A DNA stretch of 64,000 nucleotides, taken from contig JAWQRO010000039.1 of NCBI GenBank assembly GCA_033557835.1, forward strand, positions 1 to 64,000, written 5' to 3'. The position numbers were made by a program, and so were the translations under genes. The stretch's first letter is position 1, and every line of letters starts with the position of its first letter. A model generated the notes under the pieces. The model saw nothing but the letters and a program-made list of their open reading frames with translations, had not been told where the DNA came from and searched no databases. Below are positions 37,487 through 48,740 of this stretch, in pieces. This DNA comes from Helochares maculicollis (Eukaryota; Arthropoda; Insecta; Coleoptera; Hydrophilidae).

Positions 37487-38842
37487 TTAGGTGTGATTTT
37501 TCGAGTGTGTGCCCACCTCGTTGCCTTCGAAAATAGCGGAACGAACCTACTACTTGCAACTTTAAACGTGTAGCTCTTTGGTATAAACACCGACAATCTC
37601 TATGACTATAAAGTAACTTAATAGAAAGAGCTATAAAGTACGTACCGTCCAATAGCGGATTCTCCAATTCGACTTTATGGCACGGACAGTCTTCGCAAAA
37701 CTCGTTATGGAAGCGAAGATCAGACTTCGCTTTAGAAGCGTCGCAGCTGCCCAGGTGGCATCCTTTTTGGCACAGCAAATTTTTACTGCAGACCAAAGTC
37801 TCCCCTGGGTTAAACAAAAATTCGCTTTCTGAACGTACCAAAGCAACTCCTTTCTTTGTATGCTTTTCGCTTTTATGTAATCGGGGCGAAGTCTGCGTTT
37901 CGGATTCAGCCATCTCCTTAAATTTTTCTCGGCATTCCACGCAGAACTTGCACATATTAGCGCAGGTCCCATTTTGATTCTTACAGGCCATCCTGACCGC
38001 GTTCTTTGTTTCTTTAGGGAACTTCAGTTTTACCTCTGAATAACCATTTTCCCAGCTATCCCCAGAAGCTGAACTAAAAGCATCGTCGTTCTTCAGCTGT
38101 AGATTAAACACTTTGCACCTAATGGAGTCAATTAAGGATGTCTTAGGGATTTGATTTTTGAAATTATAATCTGGATTGAACAACTCGACCTTCTTCGGGG
38201 TCGAATTTAACCCATTTTGGACTTCGAAAGTCTTTGTGTTAAAAATGTCATCTGGCTCGCACGAACTAACCGAAACCGTGTTGCGGACATCGCCCCGCCT
38301 AAAATACTCGGAAATTGAAGTTTCGCTCGTGAAATCATCCATGGCGGCCATTCGTTTCTTGATTTTCCTGTTGATTTGATCTGTATCAACCCTGGATAAT
38401 TCCGATTGGAACTCTGGGAATTTTTGTTTGGCCAAATCTTTGTGGAGGAAAGAAGCGACTAGTTCCCTATGCTTGCTCCTTTTTTCGTCGATTGTGGTTT
38501 GACTCCTAATTTCATTTTGGGGTTCTTGCTGCTTGAAGTCTTGCTTGCTCATGCAATTTTGCTGATGTATTTTCTTCAAAGTAAGATTTCGATCGCGCGC
38601 TAGATGCTTGTCACCATCTTTGTGGAACTGCAAAAAACTACAATCAAGATGAAGGGATTACGTCAAAACTGGCGTGAAAAAATTGATTGTTTTGCTTTGT
38701 ATCGATTACATTTCAAAAGTCAAAATCGTGTCAAAATATCGATTAGTGTGATAATTATGGAAGTTTCTTACATAACATGATTTGAATCTTTCTTACTGCC
38801 ATCTTGGCGTGATTTGTTGATTGTGGGTGTTCTGTTGGACAT
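37487..38842 (-). CDS. Protein of unknown function, Cys-rich C-terminal half
   Basis: I do not recognise this protein. One large exon is open for nearly 1 kb with balanced codon use. Proposed exons are 38842-38772, 38637-37646 and 37524-37487. The middle donor is GTACGT, and the joined frame gives 366 residues ending THSKNHT. The small flanking exons fit in frame but are less certain; an alternative acceptor at 38628 would change the junction. The N-terminal two thirds is charged and Lys/Glu/Ser-rich, probably disordered. The C-terminal part has two cysteine clusters: C-x6-C-x3-C-x2-C-x2-C around CANMCKFCVEC, and a longer C-x5-C-x3-C-x4-C series ending CEDCPCHK, suggesting metal binding. There is no signal peptide or membrane segment. 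A nuclear or centrosomal role would be guesswork. Confidence 0.6.
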
Positions 38843-39604
38843 GTTTTCAACAGTATTATGACTCAACGAAATGGAAATGAACGCGAAAGAACAAAGCTAT
38901 GGGAAGATGATTGTCGAAATGGTGGAAGGATGATGACGTATCAACAATTTTTCTTTTTATATTTTTGCATTCTCGCAATATATCTGCGATATATAAAGAA
39001 AAAGTATGATTTCAAGACAAATTCGATCTCGAGATGCTTAGTTTTTAAGCACTCCTGAAGTCATTTTGATCATTTTCAACATTATGTCTGCATGCCCGAT
39101 TTCTAAGATGTAGGTTTGATATTTGTTGACTTGGTTGGCTAATTTTTTATTTTTCTAGATAATCTGGTTTTTCGAGATCAGATGCTGATTCAGTTTTCAC
39201 TTGCCGGCCGCTTCAACAGTTTTTGGAGCGTTGATAATATTTTTAGTTGAAATTTGCATTTTTATTTAAATTTTGTGTGGCTATTATTAATTTTGGTAGT
39301 GCTCATCTAAAGTTAAAACATTACAGTTCAACAGGTTTTCAAACTATTGTGAATTGTAGATTGGTTAAAGCTTAATATGTCATTTTTCTGTACTAAATGT
39401 TGCAGAAAACAAAGAAGAATCGCGAATAACTATTATGGTTTCAAGAAGATACTTTTATAAAAAAAGAATTGGTCGAAGAAGAAGTTTAAATATTAACAAC
39501 GGAGACACTTTTGGCTCCTCCAACTATTGAAAAAAAAGTTTTCTAAAGCATAAAATCAAAAGAGTAATTTACTTTTTTGTGTATGGATATAGAAAAAGTA
39601 ATAG

Positions 39605-40490
39605 AAAAAAATCACTGAACATCCCGTATAAATAGATGTACGCCATAAAAGTACCTGCGATTAATAATAATAAAACTACAAACAATTACATACGCTTCAA
39701 AACTAAAACCAAAATATTTAATATTCATAATTAACGTCAATGTCTATATTCAACACATTAATATATTGATAAGGAATATTCAATCCTTTTTAGTATATAT
39801 ATATTATCGGAATTTTTTTAATATTTCTTTATGTAATGTACAATATTTTGTGTTTAAAAATATATATACTCTTAACTAGGCTGCAATATGGAACGCTTGT
39901 AAATACCCTTGGCGAAGGCTTGAATTTTAAAATGAGAATTTATAACTAAATCATGAAATTTATGACGGTAAAGTCCCACTCCCGGTTTTCAAATATACAT
40001 AACTATTAGTTATTCCTATATTTTCCATGTTTAGCATTTTTGAAAAAGTTTTTATTTCAAAGGCTAGTAAATTTGGAATTTTTAAAATAATAAAAATAGC
40101 ACTTTTGGCTCCGATCATGCTGAAATTTTGTATCTGTCAGTGATATGTGATATGGAAGATGTGCACGAAATTTTAACCCGATAGATTAGTTTTAAAGACT
40201 ACTTTACTTAATAAAAATTCAAAACTGTGTAGGTAAAGTGGTACTTTCGGTAGTCCTACATGCCTCAAAAGTTGATACAGATGTAAGTTTTTGCGATAAT
40301 GGCCGTATACCAAAATTTATTGCTCCACCTCAAACGGTCTGACCGCTATCGTGGTTACATACACACACCCACACACAGACAAGCTGCCAAAAATGATCAA
40401 AATGGATTCAGGGGCATTCAAAACGTGGAGATCCGTCAAAATGTCGAGGTTGAATTTTTTCATGATCCCAATACCTTCCCTTTACTTCCT
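39605..40490 (+). repeat. Dispersed element copy (palindrome-ended family)
   Basis: It starts at ACTGAACATCCCGTATAAAT and then follows the 12050-12985 copy closely, for example GTACCTGCGATTAATAATAA, CAAAATTT/ACTTTGTATCTGTCAG and TTTTTTCATGATCCCAATAC. It carries a short CA microsatellite near 40360 and stops before the terminal palindrome, so the 3' end is lost. Confidence 0.75.
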
Positions 40491-40494
40491 GAGG

Positions 40495-42060
40495 GTTCAT
40501 CTAAGAGAATATTTTTCTTTTGTCAACTATCTTATAGCTTATCTAAGTTTTGGAAGAGTTTCTTAGCTCTAGATTCACCAAGCTTGGTAAGTAGTACAGA
40601 AGAATCACATAAGATATTGCTCTGGGTTTCTGCTCTTTCATAATTGCTTAAAAGATTTTCTTAATTAAAAAACCATCCAGTTTTTGCTAGGATTTCTATG
40701 AAGTAATTTTAAGCATTTTGCGACGTCTTCATCATTCTCACAGATGCAATCTTATATTTATAGAATTCTTACGATTCTAGATAAAGGAAGTTGTTTCAAA
40801 ACGTTTCTTCTGATAATCGTTCTTTCGTTTCAGCCGTTTGACAATTGCAGTTTGTGCTACTTTTGGGAAATTCATTTGATGTGATCAAACCTGTGGCTTT
40901 TTTGTTTCTGATTCTATTTTCTGATTCTGCCTGTATTTCTGTTTTTGTGTCTAAGACTTCTAGGCATTGATTCTGAGAATTTCTACAAGTCTTCATCTGT
41001 TTTATAGTTATGATCTACAAGCCTTGGAAGATTCTTTTAGATGCAGATGGAATAAATGAGCTTCTAAAAGCTATTTTGAAAGTTCCTTTAGATATTCAAC
41101 TATTTGTTTTAAGGTTATCATAGCAAAATCATAGATGTCTATCAGCTCTTGAAAAATGTTGGACCAATTTATTTACTTCTGTGTATTTTGTTGTTTATTA
41201 ACGAACATAACATGCACACTTACTACTTTTTAAAAATCATACTAGCGTGATATAATTCAACTTATCAATACTATAAATACTTAAAACGAACAATTTCGCT
41301 TTCTTATTTCATTCAAATTTTTCAAATAATTCTTAATTGTTTTGAGCAATGTAGCTAGCTGCCATCTACATCATCATTTTTATAAATAAATCACAACAAA
41401 TGCAGAACCGATACGACACAGATAAAACAACTTTATTACCTGTTGCTGATGCAGTAACCATTTTACAGGAAGAACACCATACGGTACCATACACCATTGC
41501 ATTGTCAGCTAATTGGTCATGGTTACTGCCTCAATGAATGCTATATACTATAAAACGTTGGACTCCATGGCTCTTATGCAATTTCAAACCAAATTAAATT
41601 GTAAAATTATAGCTAATAGTATATGGTAAGATCGAATCGAAACGCTTTTACGTAAACGAAAAATCATTATAAGATCACAGTCGAAGATATACTAGAATCT
41701 GCTCGTTGACCACGTCTCTGCAAACTCAATTTTTGCACGCGTTTGCTTTTAAATAAATCCTAATTTGTTTTTACAACATTTATTTTATTATAATGTACAA
41801 TATATCTTGCGTAGAAACCTACACAAGTCCAGCGTAAGTTTAATGGTTCACACTCTGATAAGTCCCGGGTAGAAAAAACGGCATCCTAATTTTGCTAATT
41901 AATGAAATCCGCATGTGTGAAGACAATTAAATTCTTAATTAGGCCCAATTAAGCAAAGTGCGTCTTTACGCGTTTACCTTAAACTTGAAACTGCTTAACA
42001 ATAATTACTGAAGTGCAATAAATGCATTTCCTATATTACGGTGAAGAAAATGCTCAATTA
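40495..42060. other. Gene-free region; short hairpin
   Basis: No gene was found. An 11-bp inverted repeat (GCAGTAACCAT, 41451-41461 and 41519-41529) encloses 57 bp. A TATAAAA at about 41550 sits just right of it, but no coding sequence follows. From about 41990 the sequence resembles the 3' flank of the sulfotransferase gene. Confidence 0.35.
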
Positions 42061-42065
42061 CTGCT

Positions 42066-42182
42066 CTAAAATAACTGGCAATTGCCAGGAAATGCGATTT
42101 TAATCCGGTCCACATTCATCTTGACTCATCCGTTGATCCTTTTGTGTAACTCTTGTCCTAATTCCTCCCTCCAAGACTTGCT
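42066..42182 (-). pseudogene. Sulfotransferase 3' fragment
   Basis: The minus strand reads SWREELGQELHKRING, stop, VKMNVDRIKIAFPGNCQLF, stop. This matches the last 36 residues of the intact sulfotransferase at 45520, with an in-frame stop where that protein has Trp. Similarity continues into the 3' untranslated region to about 41990, so it came from genomic duplication or unequal exchange, not from a domain in isolation. Everything upstream of the Ser is missing; the 107-bp satellite begins about 100 bp away. Confidence 0.85.
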
Positions 42183-42289
42183 AAAATTTGTTACCGTAGA
42201 TGATCAAAATAAGTAAATCATTTTTGAAGTCATGTCACTTTTTGAAGGAAAGGAGCTTAAGTGGATGATTTTCATCGAGCTGTTTTTAA

Positions 42290-44005
42290 ATGCGAAAATT
42301 TTTAGTTGAGGATTTTAATTGCCGAGCGAAGCAAAGCAAAGCGTTTCAGTTTTTGCAGATATGGAGCTTAAGTGAACATTAAGCCAGTTGCCTTTAAATA
42401 GTAAAACTTTAAAATAAGAATTTTAATTGCCGAGCGAAGCAAGGCAAAACGTGTCGTTTTTTAAGGTAAGCGGACGTTTTTAAGCGATTTGCCTTTAAAT
42501 GTCAAAACTTTAAATTGAAGATTTTAATTGAAGAGCGTAGCAAGGCAACGCGTGTCGTTTTTTGAAGGTAAGGAGTTTAAGTAGATTTTTTAAACAAGCT
42601 GTTTTTAAATGCGAAAACTTAAAGCTGAGGGTTTTAATTGCCGAGCGAAGCAAAGTAAAGCGTGTCGTTTTTTGAAGGTAAGTAGCTTATGTGGGTGTTT
42701 TTAAGCGAGCTGCCTTTACATGTGAAAACTTTAAGATGAGGATTTTAATTGCCGAGCGAAGCAAGGCAAAACTTGTTTTGAAGATAATGATGCTAAGCGA
42801 ATGTTTTTCGGCGAGCTGGCTTAAAATGCCAAGACTATAAGATGAACATTTTAATTGCCGAGCGAAGCAAGCTAAAATGTGTCATTTTTGAATGTAAGGA
42901 GCTTACGTGGATATTTTTAAGCGAGATGTCTTTAAATACCAACACTAAAGAAGAGGATTTTAATTGCCGAGCGAAGCAAGGTAAAGCTTGTTTTGAAGGT
43001 AAGGAGCTTAAGTAGGTATTTTAAACGACTTGCCGTTAAATGCAAAAGCTTTAAGAAGATGATTTTAATGGCCAAACAAAGCAAAGCGTGTCAATTTTTG
43101 AAGGTAAAGAGCTTACGTGGATGGATTTTAAGCGAGTTGTCTTTAAATGCGAAAACTTTAAGCTCCGGGTTTTAATTGAAGTAAAGCAAAGCGTTTCGGG
43201 TTTTGTAGATAAAGAGTTTAACTGGACATTTTTAAGCAAGCTGTCTTAAAATGTGAAGATTGTAAGTTAAGGATTTTAATTGCCGAGCGAAGCAGGGTAA
43301 TGCATGTTGTTTTTTAAAGGTAAAGAGCTTAAGTGGACATTTTTAAGCGAGCTGTCTTTAAATGCCATAACTTTAAGATGAGGATTATAATTGCCGAGCG
43401 AAATAAGGCAAAGCGTGAGGTTTTTTAAAGGTTATGAGTTTAAGTGGACGTTTTTAAGCGAGCTTCCTTTAAATTCCAAAACTTGTATTAAATAAGTATT
43501 TTAATTGTAGAGTGAAGTAAGGCAAGGCAATACGTGTCGTGTTTGGAAGGTAAAGAGCTTAAGTGGATGTTTTTCAGCGAGCTATCTTTAGATGCGAAAA
43601 CTTTAGGCAAAAGATTTTCATTGCCGAGCGAAACAAGGCAATGCGTGTCATTTTCTGAAGGTTAGGAGTTTAAGCGGATGTTTTAAAGCGAGCTGCCTTC
43701 AAATACCAAAACTTTAAGTTGAGCGAGCGATTTTGAAATGATAAGATTGTAAATTGAGGATATTAATTGCCGAGCGAAGCAAAGCAAAGCGTGTCTCTTT
43801 TTGAAGATAAGGAGCTTAAGTGGACGTTTTTAAGCGAACTGCCTTTAAAAAAATTTAAGATGAGGATTTTAATTGCGATCGAGCGAGCGATCTTGAAATG
43901 ATGAGATTGTAAACTGAGGATATTAATTGACGTGTCTTTTTTTGAAGAAGAGGAGCTAAAGTGGGCATTTTTAATAGAGCTGTCTTTAAATGTTTACGTG
44001 TTTTG
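42290..44005. repeat. 107-bp satellite array
   Basis: About 15 diverged copies of a unit with TTTTAATTGCCGAGCGAAGC, GTGTCGTTTTTTGAAGGTAA, GGAGCTTAAGTGGA, TTTTTAAGCGAGCTGCCTTT and AAATGCGAAAACTTTAAG. Successive GCCGAGCG cores at 42321, 42429, 42640, 42751, 42857 and 42966 give steps of 106-111 bp, with one degraded copy between the second and third. Near the right end a longer segment with GAGCGAGCGAT repeats about 155 bp apart. The open frame at 42993-43175 is repeat-derived. The array is cut off by the mariner at 44009. Confidence 0.9.
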
Positions 44006-44008
44006 AGT

Positions 44009-44948
44009 TACTACTGTGATTAAAAAGTAAGGTGAATTTGTTTATAAAATGTAAACTCTTTATTTATTCTTTCAAATCAATTTTATCCCCTTCAAAATAA
44101 TCCCCGTCCGATAAAACGCAGTTTAGCCGACCCTTTTTCCAGCCCTTGAAACAGTCGGAATAGTCTTTTTCCGGTATAGCAAGACTTTCTTCGATGCAGT
44201 TTTTATCTCCTCAATCGTATCAAAACGGTATCCCCAGATTAGCCTTTCGAGTATGCTGAATAGCCAGAGGTCGCACGGAGCCAAACCAGGTGAATACGGT
44301 GGTTGCAGAACGATATGAGTCGAGTTTTTGGCAAAAAGTTGCGAAGAACCAATGCAGTATGACATGGTGCATTTGGCACCAATCGAGACGACGCGTTTGA
44401 GACACAAAAAATTTTTCAAAATGGTTTTGGCAGAGCCAAATGATATTCCAACACTATCAGCGAGGTCTCTAATTGTCAGTTGACGATTTTCAAGCACCAA
44501 ATCTTTGATTTTTTGCACGTGGTACTCGTCGGTAGACGTTGATGGTCGCCCAGAGCGCGGTTCGTCTTCAAGGCGTTCTCGGTCCGCTTTGAATTTGTTG
44601 TACCACTTATAACCATTTTTTTGTGTCATAGTTTGATCACCAGAGGCCTTCCGCTACATTTTCAATGTATCCGCACAAGAATATTCGTTTTGCAAATAAA
44701 ATTTGATGCAAGTTCTTTGCTCAGCAAAATCTCCCATAGTAAATATCTAAAAATTCACTTTTGGTTGTTTACAAAAACGGCTGTAACTGGGAGATAATAT
44801 ATATAATAATATAAAATAAGCTTTTGACAACCAGACGCTTGGCAAATGTTATAGACAGTCCTAGAAACATAAGAAAAAATTACCTGCCTTCCTAATGTTC
44901 GGGAGTTTTAAATGACAATTTCACCTTACTTTTTAATCACAGTAGTAA
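44009..44948 (-). mobile_element. Internally deleted mariner with perfect terminal repeats
   Basis: Perfect inverted repeats about 27 bp long (CTACTGTGATTAAAAAGTAA and onward) bound 940 bp, with TA at each outer end. The transposase starts at the ATG at 44737 (GDFAEQRTCIKFYLQNEYSC), has a TAG after LKM, then reads GYKWYNKF, GRPSTSTDE and ISFGSAKTILK. After KNFLCLKRV it jumps to FAKNSTHIVLQPPYSPGLAP, so several hundred bp including the first catalytic Asp region are deleted. A later frameshift restores DYSDCFKGWKK...GDYFEGDKI, ending at 44064. It cannot encode transposase, but its ends look usable in trans. Confidence 0.93.
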
Positions 44949-45515
44949 ACAATTTTTAGTCCTAGTTTGATCACAGTGTTGAAATTAGTAAGTGATACTT
45001 GTATATTTAAATTGCTCCTGATGTTTGTAAAAATCATTGTAGTAACTGATCTCGTAATGTAAACTTTTGTGTGTTTTATATTAGATATTTTAGTTCTTCT
45101 AAGCCGAAGAGCAGCAAAACGTATTAAAGGGGGGTCATTAATTTTAATCATCTTGATTATTTTAGGATTTTGGAATAAGCGGTTCGTAATTACTAAAAGG
45201 TTAAAAACCTACATAAAACAAATGGATGACTGCCTATGCAAATTTGATATTCTCGCAGTCGTGAAGATGACGCTATTCCAAATAATTAAAAAGCGTGTTT
45301 ATAGCCTCATTTCGAAGTACAGTTGATGTCTAAGCATCTGTCTCTATCAAAGGATAAGTCTCTATCAATCCATATAATAATGTTAATTCTGCATTTTATA
45401 TTCTCATGGTATCAACAGAGCTACTTTATTATTTACAAGTAATTTGGTTACAATTCTGAAATTTTAAGCAATTAGTAACTGAAGTGCAAAAGTGATGGTG
45501 TAACTGTTCAATTAC
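44949..45515. other. Gene-free stretch
   Basis: Between the mariner and the sulfotransferase 3' end. No gene is seen; the part next to 45515 is sulfotransferase 3' flank. Confidence 0.4.
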
Positions 45516-45519
45516 TGCC

Positions 45520-46622
45520 CTAAAATATCTGGCAATTGTCAGGAAATACGATGTTAGTCCGATCCAAATTCCGTTTGATCCATCCATTCGCCCTCTCGTT
45601 CAACTCTTGCCCGAATTCCTCTCGCCAAGACCCGGTTTTCCCCTTCCTCACGAACTTTGGGGCACCTTCCTTCAAGAATCCCATGTTCCTAACTACTTCG
45701 AAATTGACGGAGTTGTTTTTGCGGAAGTTATCAAAATTTAAATGTGCTGCCAATTTTCCTACTTCAAAATCGGATATTCGTTGACCCAGAAATTCGGCGA
45801 CTACCTTAACGCCACCTGGTGTATCCTTTATCAAATCTTCGTAGAACAAAAATTGCAAGTTGTCGTTATGGCGGTTGTCCCATGCTTCTTGGATGTGATC
45901 CCAAAATGGAGCCCAATGCACTAGTAAAAGAAATAGCACTATCCTTAAGTCCTCTTATCTTACTAGTGTTTAAATTAATACTAACCATGATTATTTTCAA
46001 AATTGTCCCAAAACGATTCGAAATCACCAACGTATTTCACGTAGTCCATTAGTTGAAACAAGTGGTAATAAGAAACGCAAACATCCTTTGGGTTTCGCGC
46101 AATGTAAATCACCTTAGCCCCGCATGTCAATAAATTCGGCGGCAGAAGGCTGAGCGGTAAATGCGTTTTGATGAATCTCCTGCCGGGTATTTTGCTTAAG
46201 TCGTCTAACATATTTTCGCCAAACTTTTGAGTAAATCCTGCATTTTTCTTATCGATTTCATGATGGCTCAATATTTCACTTTTCACTTCCGGATGCACCA
46301 ACATGCTAAACTCCAAGAAGGGAAATCGCTCCTGAAGATTCTGTTCCTTTGCTTTTTCGTAATCAAGCTCATTCAGCAATAGCCATGCCAACTCTTGCAT
46401 GAACGTGGTTCCCGATCTCGGAAACGTGACTACCCAGACATCATCTGGCCTAACTTTAAACTTGTAGAAATCAGGGCCTTCCACTTCGTATAAGCTGGGC
46501 AGGAAATATTTCTTCGGGCCAACTTGCAGGAAACCGTGTTTTTCTCCTTGAAAATTCCCCAATAGTTTCAAGTTCAAGTTTACATCGACTCTTTTGATCT
46601 CGTAAGGAAATTTGCTACTCAT
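45520..46622 (-). CDS. Cytosolic sulfotransferase (SULT1-like)
   Basis: Transfers sulfate from PAPS to hydroxyl or amine groups of small molecules; a soluble phase II enzyme. Exons are 46622-45986 and 45920-45520, joined by a 65-bp GT-AG intron that splits a Val codon, giving 345 residues. The PAPS 5'-phosphosulfate loop is TFPRSGTT (66-73). KTHLP places the catalytic base at His154 with Lys152 nearby. ARNPKDVCVSYYH (174-187) supplies the 3'-phosphate contacts Arg175 and Ser184, and RKGKTGSWREEF (304-315) is the C-terminal PAPS signature. No signal peptide or membrane anchor is present. All expected residues are intact, so it should be functional. A broken 3' copy lies 3.4 kb downstream, beyond a mariner and a satellite array. 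Confidence 0.95.
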
Positions 46623-47284
46623 GATAGCTTTGCAAGTATGGAAAGCGCAGATCTGTGATAATCGCCACTTTATGACTGCAGTCGTTGTGTAATTGTGAAG
46701 TAATATTTATAGCTTAGTTCTAAGGTCACGATTAAATCTTAAAAATATTTAGGTAAACAAACTAACTAATTGCATTTCGAAAGATTACTTTTCTTATTAG
46801 AGACATGACGAATAATGTGCAGTTTCCGCGCAGTATAATGTTAATTCTGCGTTTCATGTGGTGTTATCAACAATTTCACTGCATTATTTATACATAGTTT
46901 AGCTTGCAGTCGAAAACCACTCCATTATATTCTAGAGCAAAGAGCAAATCTAGTGTTAATTTAGAATATAGACAGCAAATTGTAACGGGGGTGGTCAGCA
47001 CTTCTAAGAACGAAATGCATCCTTGTGTTTAACGAACTTAACTATAACATACTGGACAATTGTGGAGATTTGTTATTAACTCTAGTGGTGCACCTCAAAA
47101 TTCCACCATTTTATATCTTTTTAGTAAGATATCATGACTAAAAATGTCGAATGCTTTGGCTAAATCAAAAACAATCCTATACAACTCTCTCGTTGTTCCG
47201 CTGCATTCGCCACAGCTCCAATTAGTTCAATCAAAAAGCCTTGTGTAAGCATTTTTCGCTAAAATGAAACTGATTGTTGCTGAT
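46623..47284. other. Upstream region of sulfotransferase
   Basis: This should contain the sulfotransferase promoter. No TATA or initiator pair was convincing, and no other gene was seen. Confidence 0.4.
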
Positions 47285-48060
47285 AAGTTTTACATTCCCG
47301 TATTACAATACGAAATATAGTAAAGAGAAGGTATTGAGATCATGAAAAAATTCAACCTCGAGATTTTGGCAGATCTTCACGATTTGAGTGCCCCTGAATC
47401 CATTTTGACTGTTTTTGGCATGTTGTCTGTGTGTGTGTGTGTGTGTGTGTATGTAAACACGATATCAGACAGACCGTTTGAAGTGGAGTGATGAAATTTG
47501 GCATACAGCTATTATTACAAAAACTTAGATCTGTATCGCACTTTTGAGGCATGTAGGACCACCGTAAGTATCTGTTTACCTACACAATTTTGAAAATTTT
47601 CAAGTAAAGTAGTCTTTGAAACTAGACTATCAGATTGAAATGTTTTGCACAACTTAAATATCACAAAAAAAACTGAGAGAAACCAATTTTCAAAGTGATC
47701 GGAGCACCGAAAGCTTTTATAATTTTGAAAATTTCTATTTTAGTAGGCATAGGAATAAAAAATTATACAACAATATTACAAAAATGGTAAACATGGAAAA
47801 TATAGCAATAACAAATAGTTCCACGTAAATTAGAAAATCGGAAGTTGGACTTTACCGGCATAAATTCAATTATTTAGTTATGAATTTATATTTTAAAATA
47901 GGACCCTTCCTTTAGATTTAAATTCACATTTTAAAATTGAAACCTTCGTAAGTGTTCACAAGAGTTCGATATTACAGTCTAGTTAAGAAACACAAAGTAT
48001 TGTACATTACATAAAGAAATATTAAAAATATTCTAATTATATATATAGGGTGTTACAGAA
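47285..48060 (-). repeat. Dispersed element copy, inverted, with (GT)n
   Basis: The plus strand starts ACATTCCCGTATTACAATAC, the reverse complement of the right end of the 12050-12985 copy, and proceeds backwards through the same sequence. A GT microsatellite of about ten units at 47428-47450 lies where other copies have short CA runs. The far end fades at about 48050 after an AT-rich run. Confidence 0.75.
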
Positions 48061-48269
48061 CTAATTTGTTATACTTAACCCACATGTTAAGAACGCCAAT
48101 GTGATCACGATCTGGTATTTTCTATGCATAATTAAAAAATGTTGAAAATTTGGCTAATTTGCGCCTCCTGGTATAATTGAAATGATATCAATAGACCATG
48201 CTGGGTTAAACAATATTATACAGACACAACGCACCTTTATTCCTATAAAAATAACGGTATCACAATCAA

Positions 48270-48740
48270 ACACGTCGTTAGATCCTTCAGAACCTTGAGA
48301 TTAAATTTTTTCATGACTGCAAAACCGTACTTATAAAAAAACAGAAAAAGAACGTAAACAACCATTGAAGTAAAATTTTATAGCTCCGCATTTTTTAAAA
48401 CATTTAAAACAGAATGTGACCTCGAAAAGAGATAGCTTTGTACTACTTATACTTTGTATAAGAAAGACGATTACATCATACATCGCAAACTATCGTCACC
48501 TTTACTTTAACAAGTCGTTGGATCCGTCAAAATCACATTATTAATTTTTTTCATAAACGCAAAACCTTCCTTATGAAATAGAAACAAAAAAAATTTACAT
48601 AAACAATCATTAAAGTCAAATTTTATTGAGGCGCGTTGCAGAAAACAGCGCGTGACCTTGCAAAAATTTCACATTATGTTACTATCTTCCGCCGCAAGAA
48701 AAATGATTATATCGTGCATCGCAAACTAATTTACATTTGT
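48270..48740. repeat. Two-copy direct repeat, ~242-bp period
   Basis: GTCGTTAGATCC at about 48272 and GTCGTTGGATCC at about 48514 start two diverged copies. Each contains TTTTTTCATRA-CGCAAAACC, AAATTTTAT and ends with CATCGCAAACTA. There is no coding potential. Confidence 0.7.

Noticed and set aside
40796..40996. Minus-strand Glu/Lys/Asn-rich frame, considered as a retroelement gag fragment
   Set aside because: No zinc knuckle or neighbouring polymerase sequence; the resemblance was compositional only.
42993..43175. 60-codon frame in the 107-bp satellite
   Set aside because: Directly generated by the repeat unit; it breaks in neighbouring units.
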